Below are positions 14,727 through 21,943 of a DNA stretch of 24,757 bases, piece after piece (within the stretch, counting starts at the first letter, position 1; each line of letters starts with the position of its first letter). The translations under genes and the position numbers were made by a program. The notes below the pieces were generated by a model. It worked only from the letters and a program-made list of their open reading frames with translations, had not been told where the DNA came from and did no database searches. This DNA comes from a virus. The DNA lies in the IMG/VR virus record IMGVR_UViG_3300031539_000298, positions 1-24,757 of that record. One strand, given 5' to 3'.

Positions 14727-16271
14727 TCACATCCCCACTGTTGCGTCTAAGGGTACATATTTATCTTTTTGCCGCTCTTCGATCTCTCCGGGTGTGGCCG
14801 GGCGCCAGTGTTCGGCCAGCTGATGACAAAGAAGAGCGATCGAATCTATAATGTCTTTATCCTTGCCTTTCGGAAATCTTCTGATCTGCAATTCTGCATG
14901 AGATAACCATTCAGGTTGATCCGGTGCTTTTTTCGGCAAAAAAACCGCGCCTTCTTTGGCCCGGCCCTGGGCCGGCCTGGCCTTTGCGACTTTATCGCCC
15001 TTGGGCATCCGCGGATCCGTATTGATAAAATATCCGGTTTCTCGCATCTTGATCTTCAAAAACGGCATGATCGTTCGTTGAATATTTTCAGCTTCAATTG
15101 TAAATATGCCCGGTTTATATTTCCGCTGAACCTCGATCATCTCTTCAATAATTTCCAAAGAACCCCAATGCCCGTGAATGACATCGATAATAAAAAGATC
15201 GTAATATGTATTTACACCGCCGACGACAATAGCAGTCTCGGCGGAAGTTTTCTTTTCAGATATGGCAAGATCCGCAGCTGCGAACATATTAAGCCGCCGG
15301 GGAAGTTTGGTATAACGGCCAAACCATTTGAGTTGAAAAAATGCGTTTTCATCTTCCGGTACCGGATCCAGAAGGTACTGGCATGAATAGATATAAATCC
15401 CGACGGCCGGGTCCCGCTTGATTTTATCCAGAACCCTTGGCCCGAATTGAACCGGCCAGAGGGTTCGGCGGTGTTTGATACTATTTTCTGTCTCATGCCA
15501 TTCCGCCGCCCGTTTATAGACCCGGTATTCTCCGGAGTCCTCCATTTCCCTGTGAAGATCACCGTCGTCATAAATCGTGCCGCATATTTGAATATTGCCG
15601 TCCGGCTGAAGGATCGATGATCGCACGGTTCCGTAATTATGCCGGGTTTTATTGATCTGATCCGCGGTCGTGACCGTCTCGGGTGTAACCAGGTCGTCGC
15701 ATTTGATTCTCGGGAAGTGCAGCCCGGTCGGCATGTTGTCAATGCCATACGCGCCGATGGAAGGTTCCTGGCCCCCTTGATGAATTTTAAGAATAAGCTC
15801 TTCATCGGTCCATTTGTCGGATTGCCGTTTCGGCTTTTGAAAGAGAAGTTCCGGAAAAAGCCATTTAAGATCGGCATTCTTTTCAAATTGATACCGTATC
15901 GGCCTGAGTTTCCATTTTGCCTTTTTGGATTGATCGCAAAAAATACCGATGGGTTCGGAAGGGTTTTTAAGATAATTTCGGATGGTATCTGCAGTGTTGT
16001 AGATCTGTGTCTTACAGTGTCCCCTGGGGAGCAAATACAGCGAAAAACTGATGTCTTTCTCGATTTCTTCGCAAAATACTTTATGGGGATCCCAACAGAT
16101 CCACCAATACCCCAGAATGTATTTTGTAAGAAAATAAAGATCATTTTTAACGACCTCACGGAGGATTTCACGCTGTTTTTTTTCCGGCTCCGATTCCAAA
16201 TCGATTAGAAATTGATCGTATATTGGATCCGGCCGGTACAGTGGATGCGTCGATATTCGGCTTGCCGTCAT
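14727..16271 (-). CDS. terL: Terminase large subunit (packaging ATPase-nuclease)
   Basis: 514 residues from the ATG at 16271; AGGTG lies 8 bases upstream. ATPase: atypical Walker A PRGHCKT (residues 82-88), Walker B IKCDD (189-193) and coupling motif CGTIYDD (230-236). RNase H-like nuclease: AAADLAIS with D334, FIIDVIHG with D363 and a C-terminal KDIIDSIALLCHQL. The enzyme cuts concatemeric DNA and pumps it through the portal. The start lies 104 bp inside the small-subunit gene, a long overlap for this pair. No downstream Met would keep the conserved REVVKNDLYFLTKYIL region, so the overlap appears real. Confidence 0.93.
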   Translation of the reverse strand: MTASRISTHPLYRPDPIYDQFLIDLESEPEKKQREILREVVKNDLYFLTKYILGYWWICWDPHKVFCEEIEKDISFSLYLLPRGHCKTQIYNTADTIRNYLKNPSEPIGIFCDQSKKAKWKLRPIRYQFEKNADLKWLFPELLFQKPKRQSDKWTDEELILKIHQGGQEPSIGAYGIDNMPTGLHFPRIKCDDLVTPETVTTADQINKTRHNYGTVRSSILQPDGNIQICGTIYDDGDLHREMEDSGEYRVYKRAAEWHETENSIKHRRTLWPVQFGPRVLDKIKRDPAVGIYIYSCQYLLDPVPEDENAFFQLKWFGRYTKLPRRLNMFAAADLAISEKKTSAETAIVVGGVNTYYDLFIIDVIHGHWGSLEIIEEMIEVQRKYKPGIFTIEAENIQRTIMPFLKIKMRETGYFINTDPRMPKGDKVAKARPAQGRAKEGAVFLPKKAPDQPEWLSHAELQIRRFPKGKDKDIIDSIALLCHQLAEHWRPATPGEIEERQKDKYVPLDATVGM

Positions 16272-16719
16272 CTCCAGTTTCACCTGTTTCGGGGGGATCC
16301 AGCGCGCCTAAGTTTTTCAACTTATCGAATGTTACCCTGGCTAGACTGACCGCCGCGTATATTCTATCTCTAATATTAATTTTAAGATCTTTAACTTCTC
16401 CGGTTTCAGGATCCGCCTCTTGGTTGCGCTTTATACTTAAAAGAAAGTTTTGAACCTCTTCTATGACTTCCAAATCTCTGGGAACTGTGGTTTGTGTGTA
16501 GCCCCTCACGATCTCGGCGGCTTCCTCGCTTCTCTGATTCTTGATCTTTTTTAAAAACCGCTGCACTGCGGACTGGCTGATACTGTCATCAATCCCGCGG
16601 CCCTCTTGAAGTTCAACTGAGAGTTTTTTGGCGATGGCGTCTTGATTTAAACCTTGGCTTTTGAATTCCAAACATAGGTCTTGAAGGTTGTACTGTTCGA
16701 TTTTATTCGGGGATGCCAT
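16168..16719 (-). CDS. terS: Terminase small subunit (DNA-recognition)
   Basis: 183 residues; the ATG at 16719 follows AAAAGGATTTATAT. An N-terminal helix-turn-helix (LCLEFKSQGLNQDAIAKKLSVEL, about residues 15-37) and SQSAVQRFLKKIKNQ fit the DNA-binding part. A central helical oligomerisation region follows (DLEVIEEVQNFLLSIKRN...RIYAAVSLARVTFDKLKNLG). The C-terminus is a Gly/Thr/Asp-rich tail, and the last 34 codons overlap the large-subunit gene. It is immediately upstream of the large subunit in transcription order. It should bind the pac or cos site, perhaps the tandem repeats 60 bp upstream of its own start. Confidence 0.85.
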   Translation of the reverse strand: MASPNKIEQYNLQDLCLEFKSQGLNQDAIAKKLSVELQEGRGIDDSISQSAVQRFLKKIKNQRSEEAAEIVRGYTQTTVPRDLEVIEEVQNFLLSIKRNQEADPETGEVKDLKINIRDRIYAAVSLARVTFDKLKNLGALDPPETGETGDDGKPNIDASTVPAGSNIRSISNRFGIGAGKKTA

Positions 16720-16780
16720 ATATAAATCCTTTTATTCAGATAAATATATATCACGGCTTTTTGGAGGGAATTTTTAAGCG

Positions 16781-16820
16781 GACACAACTGGACACAACTG
16801 GACACAACTGGACACAACGA
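16781..16820. repeat. Tandem 10-bp repeat GACACAACTG, four copies, in terminase leader
   Basis: Three perfect copies of GACACAACTG (16781-16810) and a fourth ending GA instead of TG (16811-16820). The unit is close to one helical turn, so bound proteins would sit on one face of the DNA. It lies 60-100 bp upstream of the small-terminase start, in an otherwise AT-rich gap of about 300 bp. Candidate terminase-binding (pac/cos) or operator site. Confidence 0.95.
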
Positions 16821-16970
16821 CCCACAAAAAGACAATAGCGGTTCATAAACGGACAAAAAAAATCCTTGACAGGGTATTTTTTAATGGATTTTTTGAAAAA
16901 AATTTTATAAAAAATTTTAAAATTAAAATTCAGAAAAACAAAAAAACTATCCGTCTGTCAGTTACAATAT

Positions 16971-16993
16971 ATTGGGAGTCCCAATGGGACCCA
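16971..16993. promoter_or_regulatory. Overlapping dyads (operator-like)
   Basis: ATTGGGAGTCCCAAT (16971-16985) has perfect 7-base arms around one central base. It overlaps TGGGACCCA (16985-16993), a second perfect dyad. The site lies 30 bp downstream of the small HTH gene in the terminase leader, beside an A/T-rich stretch (16860-16950) that holds no convincing gene. Short, symmetric sites like these usually bind dimeric repressors. Confidence 0.55.
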
Positions 16994-17022
16994 TGGGGGG
17001 TTCGTCCATCTGACATCTCCGG

Positions 17023-17232
17023 TCACTGATCGGACTGATCGGATGATCGGGATTCCGACAGTTTGACGAAATCCCTAAACCAATTTTTCAGAACATCCTG
17101 GTGGCCATACCAGAATTTACCAACCTTTTTGACCGGGAGGCCTTGGTCCACTAATTGATAAAAAACGGCTTTACTGATTTCCAGAAATGTGCAAATACTA
17201 TTTCTACCTTTCAATATTCCAAAATCATCCAT
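17023..17232 (-). CDS. Small helix-turn-helix (excisionase/MerR-like) protein
   Basis: 69 residues from the ATG at 17232; AAAAAGGTG lies just upstream, and a GTG at 17238 would add two residues. The sequence ICTFLEISKAVFYQLVDQGLPVKKVGKFWYGHQDVLKNWF (about residues 12-51) is the typical HTH_17/excisionase pattern: helix-turn-helix, then a wing with basic residues and W. Such proteins act as excisionases, as transcription factors or as terminase-associated DNA binders. Its place directly before the terminase leader suggests control of late genes or packaging. The C-terminal SDQSDQ comes from a 9-bp tandem duplication (17026-17052 region). Confidence 0.8.
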   Translation of the reverse strand: MDDFGILKGRNSICTFLEISKAVFYQLVDQGLPVKKVGKFWYGHQDVLKNWFRDFVKLSESRSSDQSDQ

Positions 17233-17258
17233 TTTCACACCTTTTTAATCCGCTCTAA

Positions 17259-17450
17259 TTACCGATAATCGCCATACTTCAACCCGGGAAATAGGCAAAA
17301 AAGTTTACATATTAGGCTATTATCAGACGTGTCCGCTTCGTGAGACACACGATCCGCTGCAATCATCGAAGCATTTCCAAGATCCGAATCCGGAAAAATC
17401 GCCAAAAACGACGATGATGATAAAATCGATATTTCGCCGTAACCGGCCAT
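17259..17450 (-). CDS. Doubtful small ORF
   Basis: 63 codons from the ATG at 17450 with a poor ribosome site (AGTGAGAT). The residues (GYGEISILSSSSFLAIF..., ...CKLFCLFPGLKYGDYR) have no recognisable domain. It fills most of the gap before the small HTH gene on the same strand, which is the only positive sign. It could equally be non-coding leader. Confidence 0.25.
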   Translation of the reverse strand: MAGYGEISILSSSSFLAIFPDSDLGNASMIAADRVSHEADTSDNSLICKLFCLFPGLKYGDYR

Positions 17451-17490
17451 ATCTCACTCTAACCCTTGCTAACCCGGTTTTTGTCAATCC

Positions 17491-17510
17491 CTGATTACCC
17501 TGAACCCGCG
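17491..17510. repeat. Copy 1 of a repeat shared with 24049-24070
   Basis: CTGATTACCCTGAACCCGCG matches the segment at 24049-24070 except for two single-base deletions. On the minus strand a TTGACA hexamer (17482-17487) lies four bases downstream of it, although no good -10 box follows. Candidate regulatory site. Confidence 0.7.
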
Positions 17511-17560
17511 ATAATCAAAGCTTTAAAGAGATATTCCAAGAACACGCAATAATCACCGTG

Positions 17561-17716
17561 TCAACTATCGGAATCCACGCTCCAAAAATAAATATGATCT
17601 CTCCAGATCTTACACTTAAAGACATACCCGGCTTCTCTATGAATCTGACTTGGAAGAAATATTAATACCAAATACTCCCACCATTTGATTGTTTTAAACT
17701 TTAAGTTATCAAACAT
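17561..17716 (-). CDS. Probable 51-residue mini-protein
   Basis: ATG at 17716 with an exceptionally purine-rich ribosome site (GGGGGAGGGGACGCGGC). The sequence starts MFDNLKFKTIKWWEYLVLIFLP, a short amphipathic/hydrophobic helix. A Lys/aromatic part follows (GYVFKCKIWRDHIYFWSVDSDS). No signal peptidase site is evident; it may attach to the membrane. It lies just after the origin-like repeat cluster in transcription order. The family is not recognised. Evidence is the ribosome site and the frame only. Confidence 0.55.
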   Translation of the reverse strand: MFDNLKFKTIKWWEYLVLIFLPSQIHREAGYVFKCKIWRDHIYFWSVDSDS

Positions 17717-17852
17717 GCCGCGTCCCCTCCCCCTTCCTTTTAAAAATTTGTCCGCTCACTTGTTGGTAGGTCCTTGTTTCGATGCGAATCGAAAGCCGGC
17801 GGCCGGGCGCGTCGATCCGTCTTTTCCCCGCTATAATTCGGTATTATTCACT

Positions 17853-18160
17853 AAAAAGAGCAGTTTTTCATCAAAGTGAGCACTTTATGAGCGCTTTTTT
17901 TTACAAAAGTGCTCAGCGCTGGCCTTACTGCTGCGCGGCTTTTGAGTAAAAAGAGCAATAAGAGCGCTTTTTTCGAACTTTACTTTTCACATTCTCTTTT
18001 TTTTTCTTTTTCTTTTTTTTTCTAGTAAATAAAGTAGAAAAAAGTGCTCTTGATGCTCATTCAGCGATAAACCCCTGTAATTACATTAAATAATCTGAGC
18101 ACTTTTACTTAAAAAACTGCTCTTTTGTTGCTCATATGTATCAAAAACTGCTCTTTTTGA
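17853..18160. repeat. Iteron-like repeat cluster (candidate replication origin)
   Basis: The core TGCTC/GAGCA occurs 10 times in 308 bp, near positions 17858, 17879, 17910, 17952, 18044, 18054, 18096, 18118, 18129 and 18149. Two GAGCGCTTTTTT variants sit at about 17889 and 17962. Most copies are flanked by A or T runs, giving AAAAACTGCTCTTTTT or AAAAGTGCTC in both orientations. A pyrimidine run (17994-18022) sits inside the cluster. The 600 bp from 17717 to 18315 otherwise hold no gene I can support. It lies directly after the primase-helicase genes. Iterons beside replication genes and an AT-rich stretch are typical of phage and plasmid origins. Confidence 0.65.
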
Positions 18161-18239
18161 GACACATCTGTATCAATAATACACATTTTGAACGATAAAT
18201 TTTCGAAGAAAGGGAGAGAGGGAGGGGCGCGAAAAAGAC

Positions 18240-18271
18240 AAAAAAAATATATGGAGCCCCTCCGGGTCTCC
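18240..18271 (-). terminator. Intrinsic terminator after the replication genes
   Basis: On the minus strand GGAGACCC, loop GGAG, GGGCTCC forms a 7-bp stem with one bulged A. ATATATTTTTTTT follows (U8 tract within about 13 bases). It sits 45 bp after the helicase stop. A weaker stem (CCAGGAGCGAAGCGACTGG) lies between the stop and this terminator. Confidence 0.8.
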
Positions 18272-18315
18272 ACGAAAAGGAACCAGTCGCTTCGCTCCTG
18301 GATCTAATTTTTAAA

Positions 18316-20091
18316 CTAAGACCATGCGTCTTTTAAGCCTATTCCGACGAACATACGCTTCCTGGTCGGCCCATCGAGGCGCCTGACAACACTCGGGCAA
18401 TGAATCATAATTTGTGAATAAAAACGATTCCTGGCCAAAGGCCGGTTTCCTCCGTCGGCGCACCATTTTTTATATTCTGCAAATGCATCGGGCGGATTGG
18501 CTTTGTAGATCGGCCCCAGGGCGCAGCATTCCTCGATGAATTGCAGGATCGGGTTGGTGCTCTGGATAAACGCCATAGTGTCCTCTTCCACTGATTCAGG
18601 AACATGCAGATATCCGGTTTCCAGGACCACCTGGAGGCCTTCGAGCATCCACATGAATATGCCGTTCATTTCCTTTTTTAATTTCTCCAACAGCATGGGA
18701 TCGTTGTCCGGCGGTTCGAACCGCTGGTTGAATGTCAAAACGATCGGGCGCCGCTGAAATCCGTGGCTTTTATCGGTGATCTTCGGCACTTCGTTCATAT
18801 TAAAAATGTGCTTTGCGATTGGATAAAAGGCAAAGGGCTGGCCGTGCTTTTGATCGGCCATGAGAAGCCCGCCGGCCACGGCATCTTTGAAATTTGCGGT
18901 ATCGATGGGCTGGTTGGTGGCGATCTCGGTGGCCACGTTAACCAATTTGTCTTTAAGCTGGCCGATCAAGAAGCGCTGGCCCATCAACTGCAGCGGCAAC
19001 GAACAGACGTTGACTTCTCCCAGGATGCTGACCAAAATGTCTGCAGCCACGGATTTACCGTTGGCGCCGGATCCGATCATAAACAAACACCGCTGGAACC
19101 TGCAGTCCGGAAGTAAACAATATCCGTAATATGCCTGCAGGGCAGCGGCTTTTGTAATGTCGTCAGAAAAAACCTCGTTTAAAAATTTATGCCACCTGGG
19201 GCATTCTGCATCTTCATCGTATTTCACCGGCAGCTGGATCCGGCTTTGATAGTCAGATTTATGGGGTTTTAATTTGCCAGTAGATATTTCCAGCATCCCG
19301 TTTTTTAAATTCAAATATTCCGCATTGTGCCTGAACCGCTCCGGATCGATCATGATCCGCTTTCCCATCAGTTTTATAGTCGCTTCGATCAGGCTGTTTG
19401 TGGCGTATTTGTCCAGGGCGCGCTCTGCAACCTTGCCGATCAGGTCGGTGTGTGTCGTTTTCCAAACGCCGGTGTCTCTATACCTGTAAAACTCGGATCC
19501 GTCCCAGAGCATCGGCGATAGATGTCCCTGAAGGTATTTGGCCAGGAATTGAGATCTTAGTTTTTTTCGGTCAAAAAAAATTACAGGGTCGACACTTTCA
19601 GGAGGGGGGACGCGGGGCGGCGGATCCGGGAAATCCTTGCCGGTATCCAATGGTGATTTTTTCTCTTGAGGTTTAAAATTCGGATCGTAGCCTTCGCAGA
19701 ATTGCGCGATTTTATCCTGTCCGGAGATCATCGATCGTGCATCGTGCCAGGTATGATTGCACGTATCATGGAAGCACCAATAGGTTAACAGGCCGCGGGT
19801 ATCCTGGGTAATTGCCGAGTCTTTCTTGCCGTGATTGGGGTCAAAGAGGCATTGATTCAGCACATACAGGGTTTTATTTCCCTTGTCTTTTCGCTGAAAT
19901 TCAACGCCATAATGCGATAAGTACTTTTCAACGTCAACAGGCCCCAAATCGGCCTTCTGAGGTGCGCCAGAATCGACTTTCTTACCTTTGGGAATACTTC
20001 GGGTTGCGCCTTTTTCTTCTTCAGGAGGGGCTGCAGCGGCAAGGGCCTCTAACCATTTGAGCGAATTCGCCTTAACGCTTATTTTCGCCAT
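18316..20091 (-). CDS. SF3 replicative helicase (D5/poxvirus-type) with zinc-binding N-terminus
   Basis: 591 residues from the ATG at 20091, which overlaps the primase end by 20 bp and follows AAGGTCGAG; an in-frame extension to 20199 lies inside the primase gene. Residues 72-125 contain C81, H87, C106 and C111 (QCLFDPNHG; YWCFHDTCNHTW), like a primase-helicase zinc region. The D5-N-type domain follows. The ATPase core has Walker A GSGANGKS (340-347), then LKDKLVNVATEIA (Walker B region) and the SF3 motif C with KHIFNMNEVPKITDKSHGFQRR. It should unwind the origin as a hexamer and work with the adjacent primase. The C-terminal FVGIGLKDAWS and preceding winged-helix-like part are usual for the family. 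Confidence 0.9.
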   Translation of the reverse strand: MAKISVKANSLKWLEALAAAAPPEEEKGATRSIPKGKKVDSGAPQKADLGPVDVEKYLSHYGVEFQRKDKGNKTLYVLNQCLFDPNHGKKDSAITQDTRGLLTYWCFHDTCNHTWHDARSMISGQDKIAQFCEGYDPNFKPQEKKSPLDTGKDFPDPPPRVPPPESVDPVIFFDRKKLRSQFLAKYLQGHLSPMLWDGSEFYRYRDTGVWKTTHTDLIGKVAERALDKYATNSLIEATIKLMGKRIMIDPERFRHNAEYLNLKNGMLEISTGKLKPHKSDYQSRIQLPVKYDEDAECPRWHKFLNEVFSDDITKAAALQAYYGYCLLPDCRFQRCLFMIGSGANGKSVAADILVSILGEVNVCSLPLQLMGQRFLIGQLKDKLVNVATEIATNQPIDTANFKDAVAGGLLMADQKHGQPFAFYPIAKHIFNMNEVPKITDKSHGFQRRPIVLTFNQRFEPPDNDPMLLEKLKKEMNGIFMWMLEGLQVVLETGYLHVPESVEEDTMAFIQSTNPILQFIEECCALGPIYKANPPDAFAEYKKWCADGGNRPLARNRFYSQIMIHCPSVVRRLDGPTRKRMFVGIGLKDAWS

Positions 20092-20788
20092 CTCGACCTT
20101 GCTCGATGTAACTTTTTCGGTGTGGCCGTTCCTCGATGTGATCGCCTTTTCGCCCGGTGGTCCCGTACAGTTTCCAAATCCTCGCAGGATTAAATACACT
20201 CTGGTCCACCAGGACTTTTTTATCTGTAAATTCTTGGGCGATTGCTGCTAAAGCATTGCGGATTTTATGTGTTGTTTCTTCGGTGTTGGGAAGATCTTTC
20301 AGCTGGTAAAGAAGGTGGGCGCCGTTTCCGGAGACTGCCAGAATCGGCGGATGGCCTTTGAATTTGGTCTTAACATATTCATAGATCTTTTTTCTTGTAT
20401 CGATGGAATATTTTAATTCCTGGTCCGTCGATGAGATCCCCGACGGCCGGACCGGATCCAGATCGATCGGCAACCACCGGATGCACAAAATATCTTTATC
20501 AGCTGTCGCGACTGTTTTTGCACCGGCGGCTTTTAAACGATTCGCCGCCCTGGCCAGTAGGTCCGGGATCGTCGGGTTCAACGTAAAATATATGCCGATT
20601 GCTTTTGCATTATCCAGACCGGCCGCGGCCCTTGCAAAAAATTCCGGGTTATCGAAATATCCGTAAACTATTCCGGATCCGCCGGCCCAACCTTCCCAGG
20701 CTTTATTGCTTTTGCTTAAACCAAAAGCCCGGATCTCGGTAACTTCTCCGGGCTTAAAAAAGGTGTTATAGATATCCTCAAATTTCAA
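20072..20788 (-). CDS. Archaeo-eukaryotic-type primase (PrimPol-like)
   Basis: 238 residues. The start is TTG at 20788, with AGGAGA six bases upstream; no ATG is available nearby. Catalytic motifs: PIDLDPVRP with D109 and D111, SGNGAHLLYQL with H158 (sxH-type motif) and VDQSVFNPARIWKLYGT with D195, R203 and K206. These three motifs in this order identify the AEP superfamily, which makes primers and sometimes extends DNA. No zinc motif is present in this protein; the partner helicase has one. Separate primase and SF3 helicase genes with overlapping ends form one replication operon. A TTG start may limit the level. Confidence 0.88.
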   Translation of the reverse strand: MKFEDIYNTFFKPGEVTEIRAFGLSKSNKAWEGWAGGSGIVYGYFDNPEFFARAAAGLDNAKAIGIYFTLNPTIPDLLARAANRLKAAGAKTVATADKDILCIRWLPIDLDPVRPSGISSTDQELKYSIDTRKKIYEYVKTKFKGHPPILAVSGNGAHLLYQLKDLPNTEETTHKIRNALAAIAQEFTDKKVLVDQSVFNPARIWKLYGTTGRKGDHIEERPHRKSYIEQGRDGENKR

Positions 20789-20803
20789 ATTTCTCTCCTA
20801 TCT

Positions 20804-21088
20804 TCAGATTCTATCACCACATTTCGAAGGGGCTTGTTTCCATCTTTCAAAATCCTCGATTGTGACACATGCCGAGCACAGATTTTCTTCCACCCAGGAA
20901 CACGCACCATCAACCGTAAAGCATGGGTCAAACTCCGTGCATCCGCAGCGCCGGCACTTCCATTCAAAATGGAACCGGTCGTCGGTATCCGGGTCCCCGG
21001 ATTTCGCCATATGACACAACGACGCCACCAGGATCCCGGCCATGAATCCCACAAAACAACCGGATAAAAATATTAAAATGTGTGGCAT
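20804..21088 (-). CDS. Membrane-anchored Cys-rich small protein
   Basis: 94 residues from the ATG at 21088; GGAAGGAGAACGGTG precedes it. One N-terminal membrane helix (HILIFLSGCFVGFMAGILVASL, residues 3-24) is followed by CRRCGCTEFDPCFTVDGACSW...LCSAC (about residues 44-75). This CxxCxC...C...CSW...LCSxC pattern is a small treble-clef-like module found in many proteobacterial and phage proteins; its function is unknown to me. The tail is charged. It is 15 bp upstream of the primase. Confidence 0.75.
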   Translation of the reverse strand: MPHILIFLSGCFVGFMAGILVASLCHMAKSGDPDTDDRFHFEWKCRRCGCTEFDPCFTVDGACSWVEENLCSACVTIEDFERWKQAPSKCGDRI

Positions 21089-21103
21089 CACCGTTCTCCT
21101 TCC

Positions 21104-21295
21104 TTAGTATCTTATGCAGATACACCCTCCATTTGTAGGGCAACCGCAAGGTAATCGATCATCTTCACAATCGCACATTTTACTTTCCAACTCCCTAATC
21201 CTTTCAAGCATTGTTTTGAACAATTGCCCATTTTTCATTGCTTCAACTGCCCATTCAGGAAGATTGTCTGGAATAATTTCTATGATTTTTTCCAT
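21104..21295 (-). CDS. Small protein with C-terminal Cys cluster
   Basis: 63 residues; the ATG at 21295 follows AAGGCAAGGA. Residues 1-37 look helical (LPEWAVEAMKNGQLFKTMLERIRELESK). The end CDCEDDRLPCGCPTNGGCICIRY has six Cys in 22 residues, a candidate metal site. Its 5' 41 bp overlap the end of the Arg-rich gene in a different frame. Function is unknown. Confidence 0.65.
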   Translation of the reverse strand: MEKIIEIIPDNLPEWAVEAMKNGQLFKTMLERIRELESKMCDCEDDRLPCGCPTNGGCICIRY

Positions 21296-21464
21296 TCCTT
21301 GCCTTATGACTCAATTTTATCCACGCCCTTAAACCGGCCCGGCTTCTTCGGTCAATAAATCCGTTCCGCCGGTCATTGCCGAATCTTCTTTCTCTGGCCG
21401 GGTTTTCAAAAATCATGTAAAAAATGCCGCGCCTTTGATTCCGCCTTCTGTCAGCTGACTTCAT
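21255..21464 (-). CDS. Small Arg-rich protein
   Basis: 69 residues, start overlapping the upstream stop by ATGA. The sequence has many RR pairs (RRRNQRRG, ERRFGNDRRNGFIDRRSRAG). It is very basic and should bind nucleic acid or an acidic partner. RR...DRR repeats are common in small phage and bacterial proteins of unknown role. It overlaps the next gene by 41 bp. Ribosome site: AGGAT nine bases upstream. Confidence 0.55.
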   Translation of the reverse strand: MKSADRRRNQRRGIFYMIFENPARERRFGNDRRNGFIDRRSRAGLRAWIKLSHKARNGKNHRNYSRQSS

Positions 21465-21652
21465 TGTATTTTATCCTGTATCCCCTTCTTCCTGGCCAAC
21501 CAGGCCGGAATGAATATCCGATTATGAAATTTTTCAGATTGATTAATCGGCAATACAAGAACTTTCCCGGTCTTTTTGACGATAACAGCGACCTGGCTAT
21601 CGGTGATCTCAATTACTTCCGAGATCTCGATACATGTCTTTTCCGTTTCCAT
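21461..21652 (-). CDS. Small beta-type protein, unknown function
   Basis: 63 residues; the ATG at 21652 has only a weak ribosome site (AAAGC). The sequence CIEISEVIEITDSQVAVIVKKTGKVLVLPINQSEKF suggests a small beta-barrel. The tail is basic (IPAWLARKKGIQDKIQ). It could be a small nucleic-acid or protein-binding module. No motif is recognised. It is followed by an ATGA overlap with the Arg-rich gene. Confidence 0.65.
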   Translation of the reverse strand: METEKTCIEISEVIEITDSQVAVIVKKTGKVLVLPINQSEKFHNRIFIPAWLARKKGIQDKIQ

Positions 21653-21664
21653 TTTGCTTTGATA

Positions 21665-21934
21665 TTAGAATTCTTCCGGTTCCTCAATATGTGCCGCCGC
21701 TGGATTCACCTGGCTTTTAACAACCTTGCCGACTGATTCAAACAGGTGGAATTCACTGGCCGGGAATTTTTCTTGCAGCCGAAATATTTCTTTTTCCGCC
21801 GGCGGTTTCCTGTAATAAAAAATTGTCGGACCATGCTCTAAGTCAAGCTTGGCCGTATCACTACTATAAGGATCCGGAATATTGCCGAACCCATCATGTA
21901 GATTACTTAGATCTATAATGCACCAGGTTTTCAT
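21665..21934 (-). CDS. Hypothetical small protein
   Basis: 89 residues; the ATG at 21934 follows TTTAGGGTGCCGGA. The N-terminus CIIDLSNLHDGFGNIPDPYSSDTAKLD and the middle TIFYYRKPPAEKEIFRLQEKFPASEFHLFESVGKVVK read as a small alpha/beta domain. No known domain is recognised. It lies in the accessory cluster before replication and overlaps no neighbour. Confidence 0.7.
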   Translation of the reverse strand: MKTWCIIDLSNLHDGFGNIPDPYSSDTAKLDLEHGPTIFYYRKPPAEKEIFRLQEKFPASEFHLFESVGKVVKSQVNPAAAHIEEPEEF

Positions 21935-21943
21935 TCCGGCACC

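Noticed and set aside
15212-16171. A 319-codon frame on the minus strand inside the large terminase gene
   Set aside because: It lies in a different frame from the terminase, whose ATPase and nuclease motifs are complete; the residues are Arg/Ser/Phe-rich shadow sequence with no ribosome site.
16647-16856. A minus-strand frame running through the 10-bp tandem repeats
   Set aside because: Cys/Leu repeat pattern comes from the tandem repeat itself; overlaps the small terminase start and has no ribosome site.
16866-16910. Plus-strand promoter starting TTGACA in the terminase leader
   Set aside because: No fitting -10 box at 16-18 bases, and no plus-strand gene follows.
17685-17879. A plus-strand frame in the non-coding region
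   Set aside because: Opposite to all genes, antisense to the 51-residue mini-gene, and no ribosome site.
17853-18160. CRISPR array
   Set aside because: Units are short, in both orientations and unevenly spaced, without unique spacers of constant length.
18275-18305. Second terminator hairpin after the helicase
   Set aside because: The stem is short and has no T-tract; the better terminator is immediately beyond it.
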